Source of the DNA: Gammaproteobacteria bacterium
Lineage (GTDB): Bacteria > Pseudomonadota > Gammaproteobacteria > Methylococcales > UBA2780
NCBI GenBank assembly: GCA_003646305.1
Contig: QNFJ01000105.1
Span: 1-7,476 of the forward strand
DNA length: 7,476 bases
Direction: 5' to 3'
This document shows positions 1 through 6,249 of this stretch, one piece after another (positions within the stretch are counted from its first letter, which is position 1; every line of letters starts with the position of its first letter). A program made the translations under genes and the position numbers. The notes beneath the pieces were generated by a model, which did no database searches, had not been told where the DNA came from, and saw only the letters and a program-made list of their open reading frames with translations.

Positions 1-1083
1 GTCTTTCAGAAAAAAGGGATTACCTTTATCCAGCAGGCGGCGACGAAAGTTGACCCTGAAAATAACTGTATTGAAGTGGCTGACGGTACAAAAGTTGACT
101 ATGACTATTTGGTCATTGCAACTGGCCCCAGATTAGCATTTGATGAAGTCGAGGGGCTTGGGCCAGAGGGCTTCACCAAGTCAATTTGTCACGTCGACCA
201 TGCTGTCGAATCTGCTGATATGTGGGATGAGTTTGCGAAGAATCCCCGCCCTATTATTGTAGGAGCCGTTCAGGGCGCCTCTTGTTACGGTCCTGCATAC
301 GAATATGCAATGATCATTGATACGGAGCTGCGTAAGCGTAAAGTTCGCGACAAAGTTAAGATGACTTTCGTAACGGCAGAGCCGTATATTGGCCACCTCG
401 GTTTAGGAGGTGTGGGTGATACAAAAGGAATGCTCGAAAGTGAGTTCCGCAATCATCATATCGATTGGGTCACAAATGCCAAAGTTGAGCGCATCGAAGA
501 AGGCAAGATGTTTGTCACAGAGGTCAATGATGACGGTAGTGACAAGAAAAAACATGAGATTGAGTTCGGTTATTCAATGATGCTCCCTGCTTTTACCGGT
601 ATTGATGCGATTCGCCACAGCAAGGCAGAGGGCTTTATCAACCCGCGCGGATTTATCATGGTCGATAAGAATCAGCGCAATCCAGCATTCAAGAATGTCT
701 ACTCTGTTGGCGTCTGTATTGCGATTCCGCCTGTCGAAGCGACACCTGTTCCTGTCGGCGCGCCTAAAACAGGCTATATGATTGAGTCAATGGTGACCGC
801 AACGGCTGAAAATATCCGTGACGAGCTCGATGGTAAGGAACCAAGCCATGAAGCTTCATGGAGTGCACTTTGCCTGGCAGATATGGGTGATAGCGGGATT
901 GCCTTCGCTGCGGTTCCGCAGATGCCGCCTAGAAATATTATCTGGGCGAAAAAAGGTAAGTGGGTTCACTTGGCTAAAATTGCTTTTGAGAAATACTTTA
1001 TCCGTAAAGTGAGAAAAGGTATCAGTGAGCCACTTTATGAAAAACATGTACTAAAAGCGATGGGGCTTAATCGCCTAAAATAG
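1..1083 (+). CDS. sqr: Sulfide:quinone oxidoreductase, 5'-truncated by the window edge
   Basis: Peripheral membrane flavoprotein that oxidises sulfide to sulfur/polysulfide and reduces membrane quinone. The reading frame is open from base 1, so 360 C-terminal residues are present and the start lies outside; the GTG at 76 is only an internal codon. Visible in the fragment: ATGP at residues 40-43 (second FAD/NAD-fold motif), SICHVDHA with Cys63, GASCYGPAYE with Cys95, VGVCIAIPP with Cys239, LCLADMGD with Cys291, and the C-terminal FEKYFIRK segment (329-336) of the amphipathic membrane-binding part. The spacing Cys63-Cys95-Cys291 (32 and 196 residues) equals that of the three redox cysteines I recall for Acidithiobacillus ferrooxidans SQR (128, 160, 356). 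This implies about 65 missing residues, including the N-terminal GxGxxG. Family assignment is firm from motif order and from closely similar stretches such as GAPKTGYMIESMV. The next gene follows after 17 bases and is probably co-transcribed. Confidence 0.95.
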   Translation, partial: VFQKKGITFIQQAATKVDPENNCIEVADGTKVDYDYLVIATGPRLAFDEVEGLGPEGFTKSICHVDHAVESADMWDEFAKNPRPIIVGAVQGASCYGPAYEYAMIIDTELRKRKVRDKVKMTFVTAEPYIGHLGLGGVGDTKGMLESEFRNHHIDWVTNAKVERIEEGKMFVTEVNDDGSDKKKHEIEFGYSMMLPAFTGIDAIRHSKAEGFINPRGFIMVDKNQRNPAFKNVYSVGVCIAIPPVEATPVPVGAPKTGYMIESMVTATAENIRDELDGKEPSHEASWSALCLADMGDSGIAFAAVPQMPPRNIIWAKKGKWVHLAKIAFEKYFIRKVRKGISEPLYEKHVLKAMGLNRLK

Positions 1084-1086
1084 GCT

Positions 1087-1092
1087 GGGGAG
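1087..1092 (+). promoter_or_regulatory. Shine-Dalgarno of the small membrane protein gene
   Basis: GGGGAG lies 8 bases before the ATG at 1101. It supports that start and translation of this short ORF independently of the preceding sqr stop codon. Confidence 0.6.
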
Positions 1093-1100
1093 TTATTATA

Positions 1101-1304
1101 ATGACGATTGACAGAATGGTTTTCGCCTTTGCGGGCATGTTTATCCTGTTAAGTGTATTGCTATCGCATTTGCACTCGCCTAACTGGCTCTGGTTTACCG
1201 TTTTTGTGGGTGCAAACTTGCTGCAGTCAGCTTTTAGTGGCTTTTGCCCGTTGGCAATCATCCTCAAAAGATTTGGTGTTAAAGCGGGTTGCGCGTTTAA
1301 TTAA
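1101..1304 (+). CDS. DUF2892 (YgaP-like) small inner-membrane protein
   Basis: A 67-residue hydrophobic protein with two predicted membrane segments, roughly residues 6-22 and 27-45. They are followed by the family-typical tail SGFCPLAIILKRFG, with Cys49, and a terminal AGCAF with Cys64. DUF2892 proteins are short two-helix membrane proteins, often fused to or encoded beside rhodanese and other sulfur-metabolism genes; the E. coli example is the membrane part of YgaP. Placement 17 bases after sqr, a good ribosome binding site and a terminator directly downstream make it the last gene of the sulfide-oxidation unit. A role in sulfur-species handling at the membrane is inferred from context; no biochemical activity can be read from the sequence. 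The family call rests on the GFCP...LG...AG-C pattern and topology. Confidence 0.85.
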   Translation: MTIDRMVFAFAGMFILLSVLLSHLHSPNWLWFTVFVGANLLQSAFSGFCPLAIILKRFGVKAGCAFN

Positions 1305-1320
1305 ACACTGTCTTTAATTG

Positions 1321-1358
1321 AAAAAGCCGACTAATCCACTAGGTTAGTCGGTTTTTTT
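1321..1358 (+). terminator. Intrinsic terminator after the sqr unit
   Basis: CCGACTAA at 1327-1334 pairs perfectly with TTAGTCGG at 1344-1351. Two further inner C-G pairs (1336-1337 with 1342-1343) close a tetraloop, with T1335 bulged. Seven T follow at 1352-1358 and five A precede at 1321-1325, so the element could also act on transcripts from the opposite strand. It separates the sulfide unit from metH. Confidence 0.88.
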
Positions 1359-1371
1359 ATGCGTAACACTT

Positions 1372-1377
1372 TATAAT
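1372..1377 (+). promoter_or_regulatory. Candidate -10 box of the metH promoter
   Basis: A perfect TATAAT lies directly downstream of the terminator. Transcription would begin near 1384, giving a leader of about 25 bases before the ATG at 1410. No good -35 hexamer sits 16-18 bases upstream, where the terminator stem and T-run lie, and there is no TG extension. The promoter may therefore need an activator, or the match may be chance in AT-rich DNA. No MetJ box or MetR-type TGAA-N5-TTCA site was seen. Confidence 0.45.
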
Positions 1378-1409
1378 ATCGGGCTATTTTTAATTTATTA
1401 GATTTCAAT

Positions 1410-4400
1410 ATGAGCACTCGTCCTATTAATCGCGAAGAACTTCTGCAAAAACAGTTAAGCAATCAAATTCTCTTTCTTGATGGTGCTATGGGGACGATGA
1501 TCCAGGCCTATAAGCTGGAAGAGGATGATTATCGTGGCGAGCGCTTTGCCGATTGGCCGAGTGACCTAAAAGGTAACAATGACCTGTTATCGTTAACGCA
1601 GCCAGAAATCATTAAGGCTATTCATGGCGCCTATCTTGATGCGGGTGCGGATATTATTGAGACCAATACGTTCAACGCTACCCCCATTGCGATGGCTGAT
1701 TATTCGATGGAGTCCCTCTCTTTTGAGATGAACGTCGTTAGTGCTCGCCTGGCAAGGGAGGCCGCAGATGCTGCTGAGGCTAAAACACCTGAGAAGCCTC
1801 GTTTTGTGGCGGGTGTTATCGGCCCGACAAATCGTACCGCTTCGATCTCCCCTGATGTGAATGACCCCGGTTTTCGGAATGTTAGTTTTGATGAGTTGGT
1901 TGAAGCCTACAGGGAATCAACACGGGGTTTAGTTGAAGGAGGTGCGGATATTATCCTCATCGAAACTATCTTCGATACCCTTAATGCCAAGGCGGCTATC
2001 TTTGCGGTTGAAGCATTTTTTGACGAACTGGGCTATCGCCTGCCGGTGATGATTTCTGGCACCATAACCGATGCTTCCGGTAGAACATTGTCAGGCCAAA
2101 CAACCGAAGCTTTCTGGAACTCACTCAGTCACGTTAAGCCGATTTCTATTGGCCTTAACTGCGCACTGGGGGCGAAAGAGCTGCGCCAATATGTGGCTGA
2201 GCTTTCCAGAATCGCCAGCTGTTATGTTTCAGCTCACCCCAATGCCGGTCTCCCTAATGAGTTTGGTGAGTATGATGAAACCGCTGAAGAGATGGCGACT
2301 GAGATTAAAGAGTGGGCTGAAAGTGGCTTTATCAATATTATTGGTGGCTGTTGTGGTACCTCACCTGAACATATTCAGGAGCTAGTCAAAGCGGTTGGCT
2401 CGATTAGGCCACGTAAAATTCCTGAGCTGGCGGTGGAATGTCGCTTGGCAGGACTAGAGCCGATGAATATCAGCAAAAGTTCTCTGTTTGTGAATGTTGG
2501 AGAGCGAACCAATGTGACCGGTTCTGCCCGCTTTAAACGATTGATTAAAGAGGGTGACTTTGAAACCGCTCTCGATGTGGCGCGTCAGCAAGTTGAAAAT
2601 GGTGCTCAAATCATCGATATCAACATGGATGAGGGAATGCTTGAGTCAGAGGCGGCGATGGTTCGCTTCCTCAGTTTAATCGCCTCAGAGCCTGATATTT
2701 CTAAAGTCCCTATTATGATTGACTCATCTAAGTGGGAAATCTTAGAAGCCGGGCTTAAATGTATTCAGGGCAAAGGTATTGTTAACTCCATCTCACTCAA
2801 AGAGGGGGAGGAAAACTTTATTCGTCAGGCTAAGTTAGTGCGCCGCTATGGAGCGGCAGCGATCATCATGGCGTTTGATGAAGCGGGACAGGCTGATACT
2901 GGAAAGCGTAAAGTAGAGATTTGTAGCCGCGCCTACCGCATTCTAGTTGATGAAGTTGGGTTTCCACCCGAAGATATTATCTTCGATCCCAATATCTTTG
3001 CGGTCGCGACCGGTATTGATGAGCATAATAACTATGGCCTCGATTTTATTGACGCGACGGCTGAGATCAAAAGAACACTGCCCCATGCGATGATTTCGGG
3101 TGGGGTTTCGAATGTCTCATTCTCCTTTAGAGGTAATAACCCTGTTCGAGAGGCAATCCATGCGGTCTTTCTCTATCACGCCATTAAGGCGGGGATGGAT
3201 ATGGGGATTGTTAATGCGGGACAGCTGGCCATTTATGAAGATATTCCCAAAGAGCTGCGTGAGCGGGTTGAAGATGTGGTGCTCAATCGGAATGACGAGG
3301 GGACAGACCGGCTCCTAGAGGTTGCGGAAAAATATCGAGGTGATGGCTCAACAGGCGAGAAAAAAGAAGATTTAGAATGGCGCAGTTGGCCGGTTGCTAA
3401 GCGACTGGAACAGGCGCTGGTTAAAGGCATTACTGACTATATTGTTGAAGATACTGAGGAAGTGCGTCAGCAGTCAGAGAAGTCACTACATGTGATTGAA
3501 GGGCCTCTGATGGATGGCATGAATGTGGTCGGAGACCTCTTTGGTGCCGGTAAAATGTTTCTGCCCCAAGTGGTTAAGTCTGCCCGCGTGATGAAAAAAT
3601 CGGTCGCTTACTTGATGCCTTTTATGGAGGCTGAAAAAGAAGAGGGTAGTTCATCAAACGGCAAAATCCTTATGGCAACCGTCAAAGGAGATGTACATGA
3701 TATCGGTAAAAATATTGTTGGTGTCGTGCTGCAATGTAATAACTATGAAGTGATCGATCTGGGTGTGATGGTTTCAGCCGATACAATCTTAAAAGTGGCC
3801 CGTGAAGAGCAGGTCGATATTATCGGCTTAAGTGGTTTGATCACCCCGTCACTGGATGAAATGGTTAATGTTGCCAAAGAGATGGAGCGGTTGGGCTTTG
3901 ATATTCCGCTGATGATTGGGGGGGCAACCACTTCACGTGCCCATACAGCGGTTAAAATTGAACCGGCCTACTCAGGTGTTTCTGTTTATGTGGCGGATGC
4001 ATCCCGTGGTGTCGGTGTGGCCAGTAACCTGCTGAGTAAAGAGCTGAAGAGCGGTTTTGTTGAAAAGCTAAAAGCAGAATACGAAGTGGTTAGAGAGCGC
4101 CATAAAGGGCGGCAGTCCAGAGTCAAGCAAATCTCTATCGAAGCGGCAAGAGAGAATAAAGTGGCGATTGATTGGGCAGAGTATAGCCCGCCTAAACCGG
4201 CGCAGTTGGGTATTCAACAGTTTGATGACTACCCATTAGAAGAGATTGTAGAGCAGATTGACTGGTCGCCCTTCTTTCAAAGCTGGGAGTTAGTGGGAAG
4301 CTACCCGAAAATCCTCAATGATGAAGTGGTTGGCGAGCATGCACGGTCTCTATTTGCGGACGCACAACAAATGCTAAAGCAAATTGTGGATGAGAAATGG

Positions 4401-5102
4401 CTGCAGGCCAGAGCGGTGATCGGGCTATTCCCTGCTGCGAGCCGGGGTGATGATATTGTTATTAAACAGGGGGAGGGAGAGTGCGTTCTTCATCACCTGC
4501 GCCAACAAAATGTAAAACCACCGGGACAGCCCAATTACTGCCTCTCAGACTTTATTGCGCCTGAAGAGGATTCTTCAGAAGATTATCTGGGAGCTTTTGC
4601 TGTCTCCGCTGGGTTTGGCATAGAGGCACATTTGGAACGCTTTGAAGCAGATCATGATGATTACAAGTCAATCATGCTGAAAGCGTTGGCAGATCGTTTA
4701 GCAGAAGCGTTGGCTGAGACGATGCACAAGCGCGTCAGAACCGAATTCTGGGGTTATGTGGTCGGTGAGCGGCTAGATAACGAGGCGCTGATCAAAGAAA
4801 AGTACCAGGGTATCCGCCCCGCACCGGGTTATCCAGCCTGTCCAGATCACACAGAAAAACGGGCGCTTTTTGAGTTGCTTGATGTGAAAAATAGAATTGG
4901 TATCGAACTGACAGAGAGTTTTGCGATGACCCCGACAGCGGCAGTCAGTGGCTGGTATTTTAGCCACTCGAAAAGCCGTTATTTCAATGTCGGAAAAATC
5001 AAAAAAGACCAGGTTGAGGACCGAGCGCAACGTCAGGGGGAAAGTGTTGAAAAAATTGAGAAGTGGTTAGCACCAAGCCTAGCCTACGATGCGGACTCAT
5101 AA
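1410..5102 (+). CDS. metH: Cobalamin-dependent methionine synthase MetH
   Basis: Cytoplasmic 1230-residue enzyme that transfers a methyl group from 5-methyltetrahydrofolate through methylcobalamin to homocysteine, giving methionine and tetrahydrofolate. All four modules are present. The homocysteine-binding barrel (about 1-335) carries the zinc-ligand cysteines Cys251 in GLNCALG and Cys314-Cys315 in GGCCGTSPEH. The pterin-binding barrel (about 356-620) opens with FVNVGERTNVTGSARF. The cap and cobalamin domains (about 650-885) contain DVHDIGKN, with His763 as the lower axial cobalt ligand. The AdoMet-dependent reactivation domain (about 900-1230) contains RPAPGYPACPDHTEK starting at Arg1136. 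These positions are offset by only 2-4 from E. coli MetH (1227 residues as I recall), so the gene looks intact. The start is well supported because residues 1-60 match the usual family beginning (LDGAMGTMIQ, GERFADWP). No clear Shine-Dalgarno precedes the ATG. It is the first gene of a three-gene cluster; the next start is 4 bases past its stop. Confidence 0.99.
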   Translation: MSTRPINREELLQKQLSNQILFLDGAMGTMIQAYKLEEDDYRGERFADWPSDLKGNNDLLSLTQPEIIKAIHGAYLDAGADIIETNTFNATPIAMADYSMESLSFEMNVVSARLAREAADAAEAKTPEKPRFVAGVIGPTNRTASISPDVNDPGFRNVSFDELVEAYRESTRGLVEGGADIILIETIFDTLNAKAAIFAVEAFFDELGYRLPVMISGTITDASGRTLSGQTTEAFWNSLSHVKPISIGLNCALGAKELRQYVAELSRIASCYVSAHPNAGLPNEFGEYDETAEEMATEIKEWAESGFINIIGGCCGTSPEHIQELVKAVGSIRPRKIPELAVECRLAGLEPMNISKSSLFVNVGERTNVTGSARFKRLIKEGDFETALDVARQQVENGAQIIDINMDEGMLESEAAMVRFLSLIASEPDISKVPIMIDSSKWEILEAGLKCIQGKGIVNSISLKEGEENFIRQAKLVRRYGAAAIIMAFDEAGQADTGKRKVEICSRAYRILVDEVGFPPEDIIFDPNIFAVATGIDEHNNYGLDFIDATAEIKRTLPHAMISGGVSNVSFSFRGNNPVREAIHAVFLYHAIKAGMDMGIVNAGQLAIYEDIPKELRERVEDVVLNRNDEGTDRLLEVAEKYRGDGSTGEKKEDLEWRSWPVAKRLEQALVKGITDYIVEDTEEVRQQSEKSLHVIEGPLMDGMNVVGDLFGAGKMFLPQVVKSARVMKKSVAYLMPFMEAEKEEGSSSNGKILMATVKGDVHDIGKNIVGVVLQCNNYEVIDLGVMVSADTILKVAREEQVDIIGLSGLITPSLDEMVNVAKEMERLGFDIPLMIGGATTSRAHTAVKIEPAYSGVSVYVADASRGVGVASNLLSKELKSGFVEKLKAEYEVVRERHKGRQSRVKQISIEAARENKVAIDWAEYSPPKPAQLGIQQFDDYPLEEIVEQIDWSPFFQSWELVGSYPKILNDEVVGEHARSLFADAQQMLKQIVDEKWLQARAVIGLFPAASRGDDIVIKQGEGECVLHHLRQQNVKPPGQPNYCLSDFIAPEEDSSEDYLGAFAVSAGFGIEAHLERFEADHDDYKSIMLKALADRLAEALAETMHKRVRTEFWGYVVGERLDNEALIKEKYQGIRPAPGYPACPDHTEKRALFELLDVKNRIGIELTESFAMTPTAAVSGWYFSHSKSRYFNVGKIKKDQVEDRAQRQGESVEKIEKWLAPSLAYDADS

Positions 5103-5106
5103 TGAT

Positions 5107-5355
5107 ATGGTCAAGTTAATACTGTACGGAACCGACGGCTGCCATCTCTGTGAAGAGGCAGAGGTCATTCTTAACAGGCTTCTTGAGAAATTGCCTATGC
5201 GATTTAAAGTTGAGCAGTGTGATATCACAACAGCTGACGAGTTAATGGCCCTGTACGGAATCCGTATTCCAGTCATAAAAAATGGACAAAGCGGAAATGA
5301 ACTAGGCTGGCCGTTTGATGAACAACAACTAAGAGATTTTCTCCTCGTAGATTGA
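5107..5355 (+). CDS. Glutaredoxin-like family protein (DUF836)
   Basis: A small (82-residue) thioredoxin-fold protein. The N-terminal strand LILYGT is followed by the redox motif Cys12-His-Leu-Cys15 and an acidic helix start (EEAEVIL). Downstream, RIPVIKNG carries the fold's cis-proline at residue 55, and the protein ends in the usual C-terminal helix (DEQQLRDFL). The GCHLCEEAE signature and short length fit the DUF836 glutaredoxin-like family, presumed cytoplasmic thiol-disulfide proteins; the partner is unknown. The start at 5107 gives the family-typical beginning MVKLILYGT. An in-frame ATG at 5089 would add six residues and overlap the metH end by 14 bases, so translational coupling with metH is possible. 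Neither start has a strong Shine-Dalgarno. A link to methionine metabolism is suggested only by the tight gene packing. Confidence 0.9.
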   Translation: MVKLILYGTDGCHLCEEAEVILNRLLEKLPMRFKVEQCDITTADELMALYGIRIPVIKNGQSGNELGWPFDEQQLRDFLLVD

Positions 5356-5367
5356 AACTGGCTTGTA

Positions 5368-5694
5368 ATGGATCTTGGTAATCTCTTCAATAATATTCCC
5401 GATGCCTCTATTGAGGAAAAAGTTGAACAGCTGATGTGCAATGAGGCTGTTCGAATTGAGAGAATCGTCTCAAAAGGGCAGATTTCTCCAGAAGGGTTTT
5501 GGTATGACCAGGAAGAGGAGGAGTTTGTTTTGCTACTAAAAGGTGGAGCAAAACTACAGTTTGAGGGTGAAGAGCAAGAGCGGCTCTTGAGCGAAGGGGA
5601 TTGTCTGGTGATTCCTGCGCATTGTCGACACCGAGTCAGCTGGACATCCTCAGAAACTGAAGCAATTTGGCTTGCTATTTTTGTACGCAGCTAA
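5368..5694 (+). CDS. Cupin-domain protein
   Basis: A 108-residue single-domain cupin, cytoplasmic (no signal peptide). Residues 42-58 (EGFWYDQEEEEFVLLLKG) form the first conserved cupin strand motif, followed by a strand-rich AKLQFEG. Residues 76-92 (EGDCLVIPAHCRHRVSW) form the second, with PAH-xx-H. In classical metal-binding cupins the first motif supplies His-x-His plus Glu; here acidic residues and Gln48 take those places, leaving His85 and His88 of the second motif as the visible candidate ligands. Metal binding may therefore be altered or absent. The RIERIVSKGQ / SPEGFWYDQ pattern is characteristic of a widespread uncharacterised bacterial cupin subfamily. The gene starts 12 bases after the glutaredoxin-like gene and is probably the last gene of the metH transcript. 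No clear terminator hairpin follows its stop. Substrate and function are unknown. Confidence 0.87.
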   Translation: MDLGNLFNNIPDASIEEKVEQLMCNEAVRIERIVSKGQISPEGFWYDQEEEEFVLLLKGGAKLQFEGEEQERLLSEGDCLVIPAHCRHRVSWTSSETEAIWLAIFVRS

Positions 5695-5715
5695 CACGTA
5701 TTTTCTGGTTATTTT

Positions 5716-5877
5716 TTATGGCTCGTTCATAACGGCTGGTTGCTTGATGTTCTTAATCGAATTTCCACTATTAGCGGCTAACTTATTGATTCTTTGCTTT
5801 GCTATCCACAGGTGTTCTTTTGTCCGTAGGGCATTCAATAAATCATCAGTAAAAACATCCTCAAAAAGCGATTGCAA
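5716..5877 (-). CDS. Possible small ORF, 53 codons, TTG start, unidentified
   Basis: An open minus-strand frame begins at TTG (5877) and ends with TAA at 5716-5718. The protein would be hydrophilic and helix-prone: it begins with LQSLFEDVFTDDLLNAL, continues with KEHLWIAKQRINKLA and ends in MNEP. The composition is ordinary for a soluble protein and more protein-like than the overlapping plus-strand frame, which is hydrophobic then basic without sense. An in-frame TAG lies two codons upstream of the TTG, and an AGG is 5 bases before it, so either it starts here or it is the 3' remnant of a longer gene. I recognise no family. It could equally be a chance ORF; a frame of this length in AT-rich DNA is not rare. 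Confidence 0.25.
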   Translation of the reverse strand: MQSLFEDVFTDDLLNALRTKEHLWIAKQRINKLAANSGNSIKNIKQPAVMNEP

Positions 5878-5881
5878 AACC

Positions 5882-5894
5882 TAACCAATTGATT
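5882..5894 (-). promoter_or_regulatory. IHF-like binding site
   Basis: Read on the minus strand this 13-mer is AATCAATTGGTTA, which fits the IHF consensus WATCARNNNNTTR at every defined position. It lies between the outlying DnaA-box match at 5802 and the main DnaA-box group. The consensus is loose, so a chance match is possible. Confidence 0.3.
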
Positions 5895-5981
5895 ATTAAG
5901 AAAAATAACTGGCGTGTATAAAAACAAGTCAATTTGATGACAACCCTGTTACGGTGCGCTTTAGAGCAAGTCTTCGACCGG

Positions 5982-6074
5982 CTATTCACAGAGTTATCCA
6001 CAGGATGTGTGGATAATGTAGTTTTTGCTGAACTCTCAATAAGTTAGCTTTTTTCAACTGTTTTCTGTGAATAA
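5982..6074. promoter_or_regulatory. DnaA-box cluster
   Basis: TTATCCACA at 5994-6002 is a perfect DnaA box. TGTGGATAA at 6008-6016 is a second perfect box in the opposite orientation, 5 bases away. TGTGAATAA at 6066-6074 is the reverse of TTATTCACA and fits TTATNCACA. CTATTCACA at 5982-5990 has one mismatch, as does an outlier CTATCCACA at 5802-5810. The group borders an extreme AT tract on its right. The arrangement suits binding by the initiator DnaA, either at a replication origin, at a DnaA-titrating locus or at a DnaA-regulated promoter. The sequence alone does not choose between these. The inverted pair could also form a 9-bp hairpin with a 5-base loop. Confidence 0.65.
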
Positions 6075-6082
6075 TTAAGCAG

Positions 6083-6114
6083 TTTTTATATATAAAATTT
6101 TCTCTAAAAATAAT
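6083..6114. other. Extreme AT tract, possible unwinding element
   Basis: Thirty-two bases contain only two C and no G, including a TATATATA core and several A or T runs. The tract begins 8 bases after the last DnaA-box match, where an origin's duplex-unwinding element would be expected. It could instead be ordinary AT-rich upstream promoter DNA. Confidence 0.4.
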
Positions 6115-6132
6115 CGCAAAATGGAAGTTCAG

Positions 6133-6190
6133 AAAAGTCCCGCAAAGAATTTTCCAGGGCACGAAAACAACGGCGGGATTTTTCTGGAAA
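6133..6190. repeat. Two interleaved inverted repeats
   Basis: Repeat A: AAAAGTCCCGC (6133-6143) and GCGGGATTTTT (6173-6183), 11 positions paired with one exception that would be a G-U pair in RNA. Repeat B: TTTCCAG (6151-6157) and CTGGAAA (6184-6190), 7 of 7 paired. The arms run A1-B1-A2-B2, so as RNA they would form either two competing hairpins or a pseudoknot. As DNA they could be operator half-sites. Repeat A ends in five T and could act as a weak terminator for rightward transcription, though its 29-base loop is unusually long. Confidence 0.5.
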
Positions 6191-6206
6191 CGAATAACTG
6201 TGAGTG

Positions 6207-6212
6207 TATAAT
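6207..6212 (+). promoter_or_regulatory. Candidate -10 box for the lipoprotein pair
   Basis: A perfect TATAAT stands 45 bases before the ATG at 6258, placing transcription start near 6219. The bases 17-18 upstream (around 6183-6189) do not resemble TTGACA, and the preceding TG is directly adjacent rather than one base away, so it is not a standard extended -10. Inverted repeat B ends where the -35 element should be, which would suit an activator or repressor site. Confidence 0.4.
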
Positions 6213-6245
6213 CAAAGTCTAATAAATATAAATAAGATCATTGAT

Positions 6246-6249
6246 AAGG
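6246..6249 (+). promoter_or_regulatory. Shine-Dalgarno that decides the first lipoprotein start
   Basis: AAGG is 8 bases before the ATG at 6258. Together with the lipoprotein signal that begins there, it selects this start over the upstream in-frame GTG at 6204, which would put 18 non-signal residues in front of the signal peptide. Confidence 0.6.

Noticed and set aside
76..78. GTG at 76 as the true start of sqr
   Set aside because: The frame is open to base 1 and the upstream residues (GITFIQQAATKVDP) are normal SQR sequence, so the gene simply runs off the left edge.
1305..1409. Cobalamin, SAM or SAH riboswitch ahead of metH
   Set aside because: Only about 50 bases lie between the terminator and the ATG, too short for a cobalamin or SAM-I riboswitch, and the only strong hairpin is a terminator belonging to the upstream unit.
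2071..2385. Secondary ORFs within metH, such as a 104-codon plus-strand frame
   Set aside because: They lie wholly inside the highly conserved metH frame, have no domain-like sequence, and are typical shadows of a long coding region.
5089..5106. ATG at 5089 as the start of the glutaredoxin-like protein
   Set aside because: The added residues MRTHND do not fit the family beginning, and the ATG at 5107 gives the usual MVKLILYGT. It is kept only as an alternative coupled start.
4773..5441. Minus-strand ORFs across the metH end, glutaredoxin-like and cupin genes
   Set aside because: They are antisense to three well-supported genes, are rich in unusual Ser/Arg/Cys runs, and show no family motif.
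5672..5884. A 70-codon plus-strand ORF overlapping the cupin end, hydrophobic at first
   Set aside because: It starts inside the cupin gene without a ribosome binding site and its hydrophobic part comes from T-rich DNA. It changes abruptly to a basic Ser/Lys tail, and it matches no family I know.
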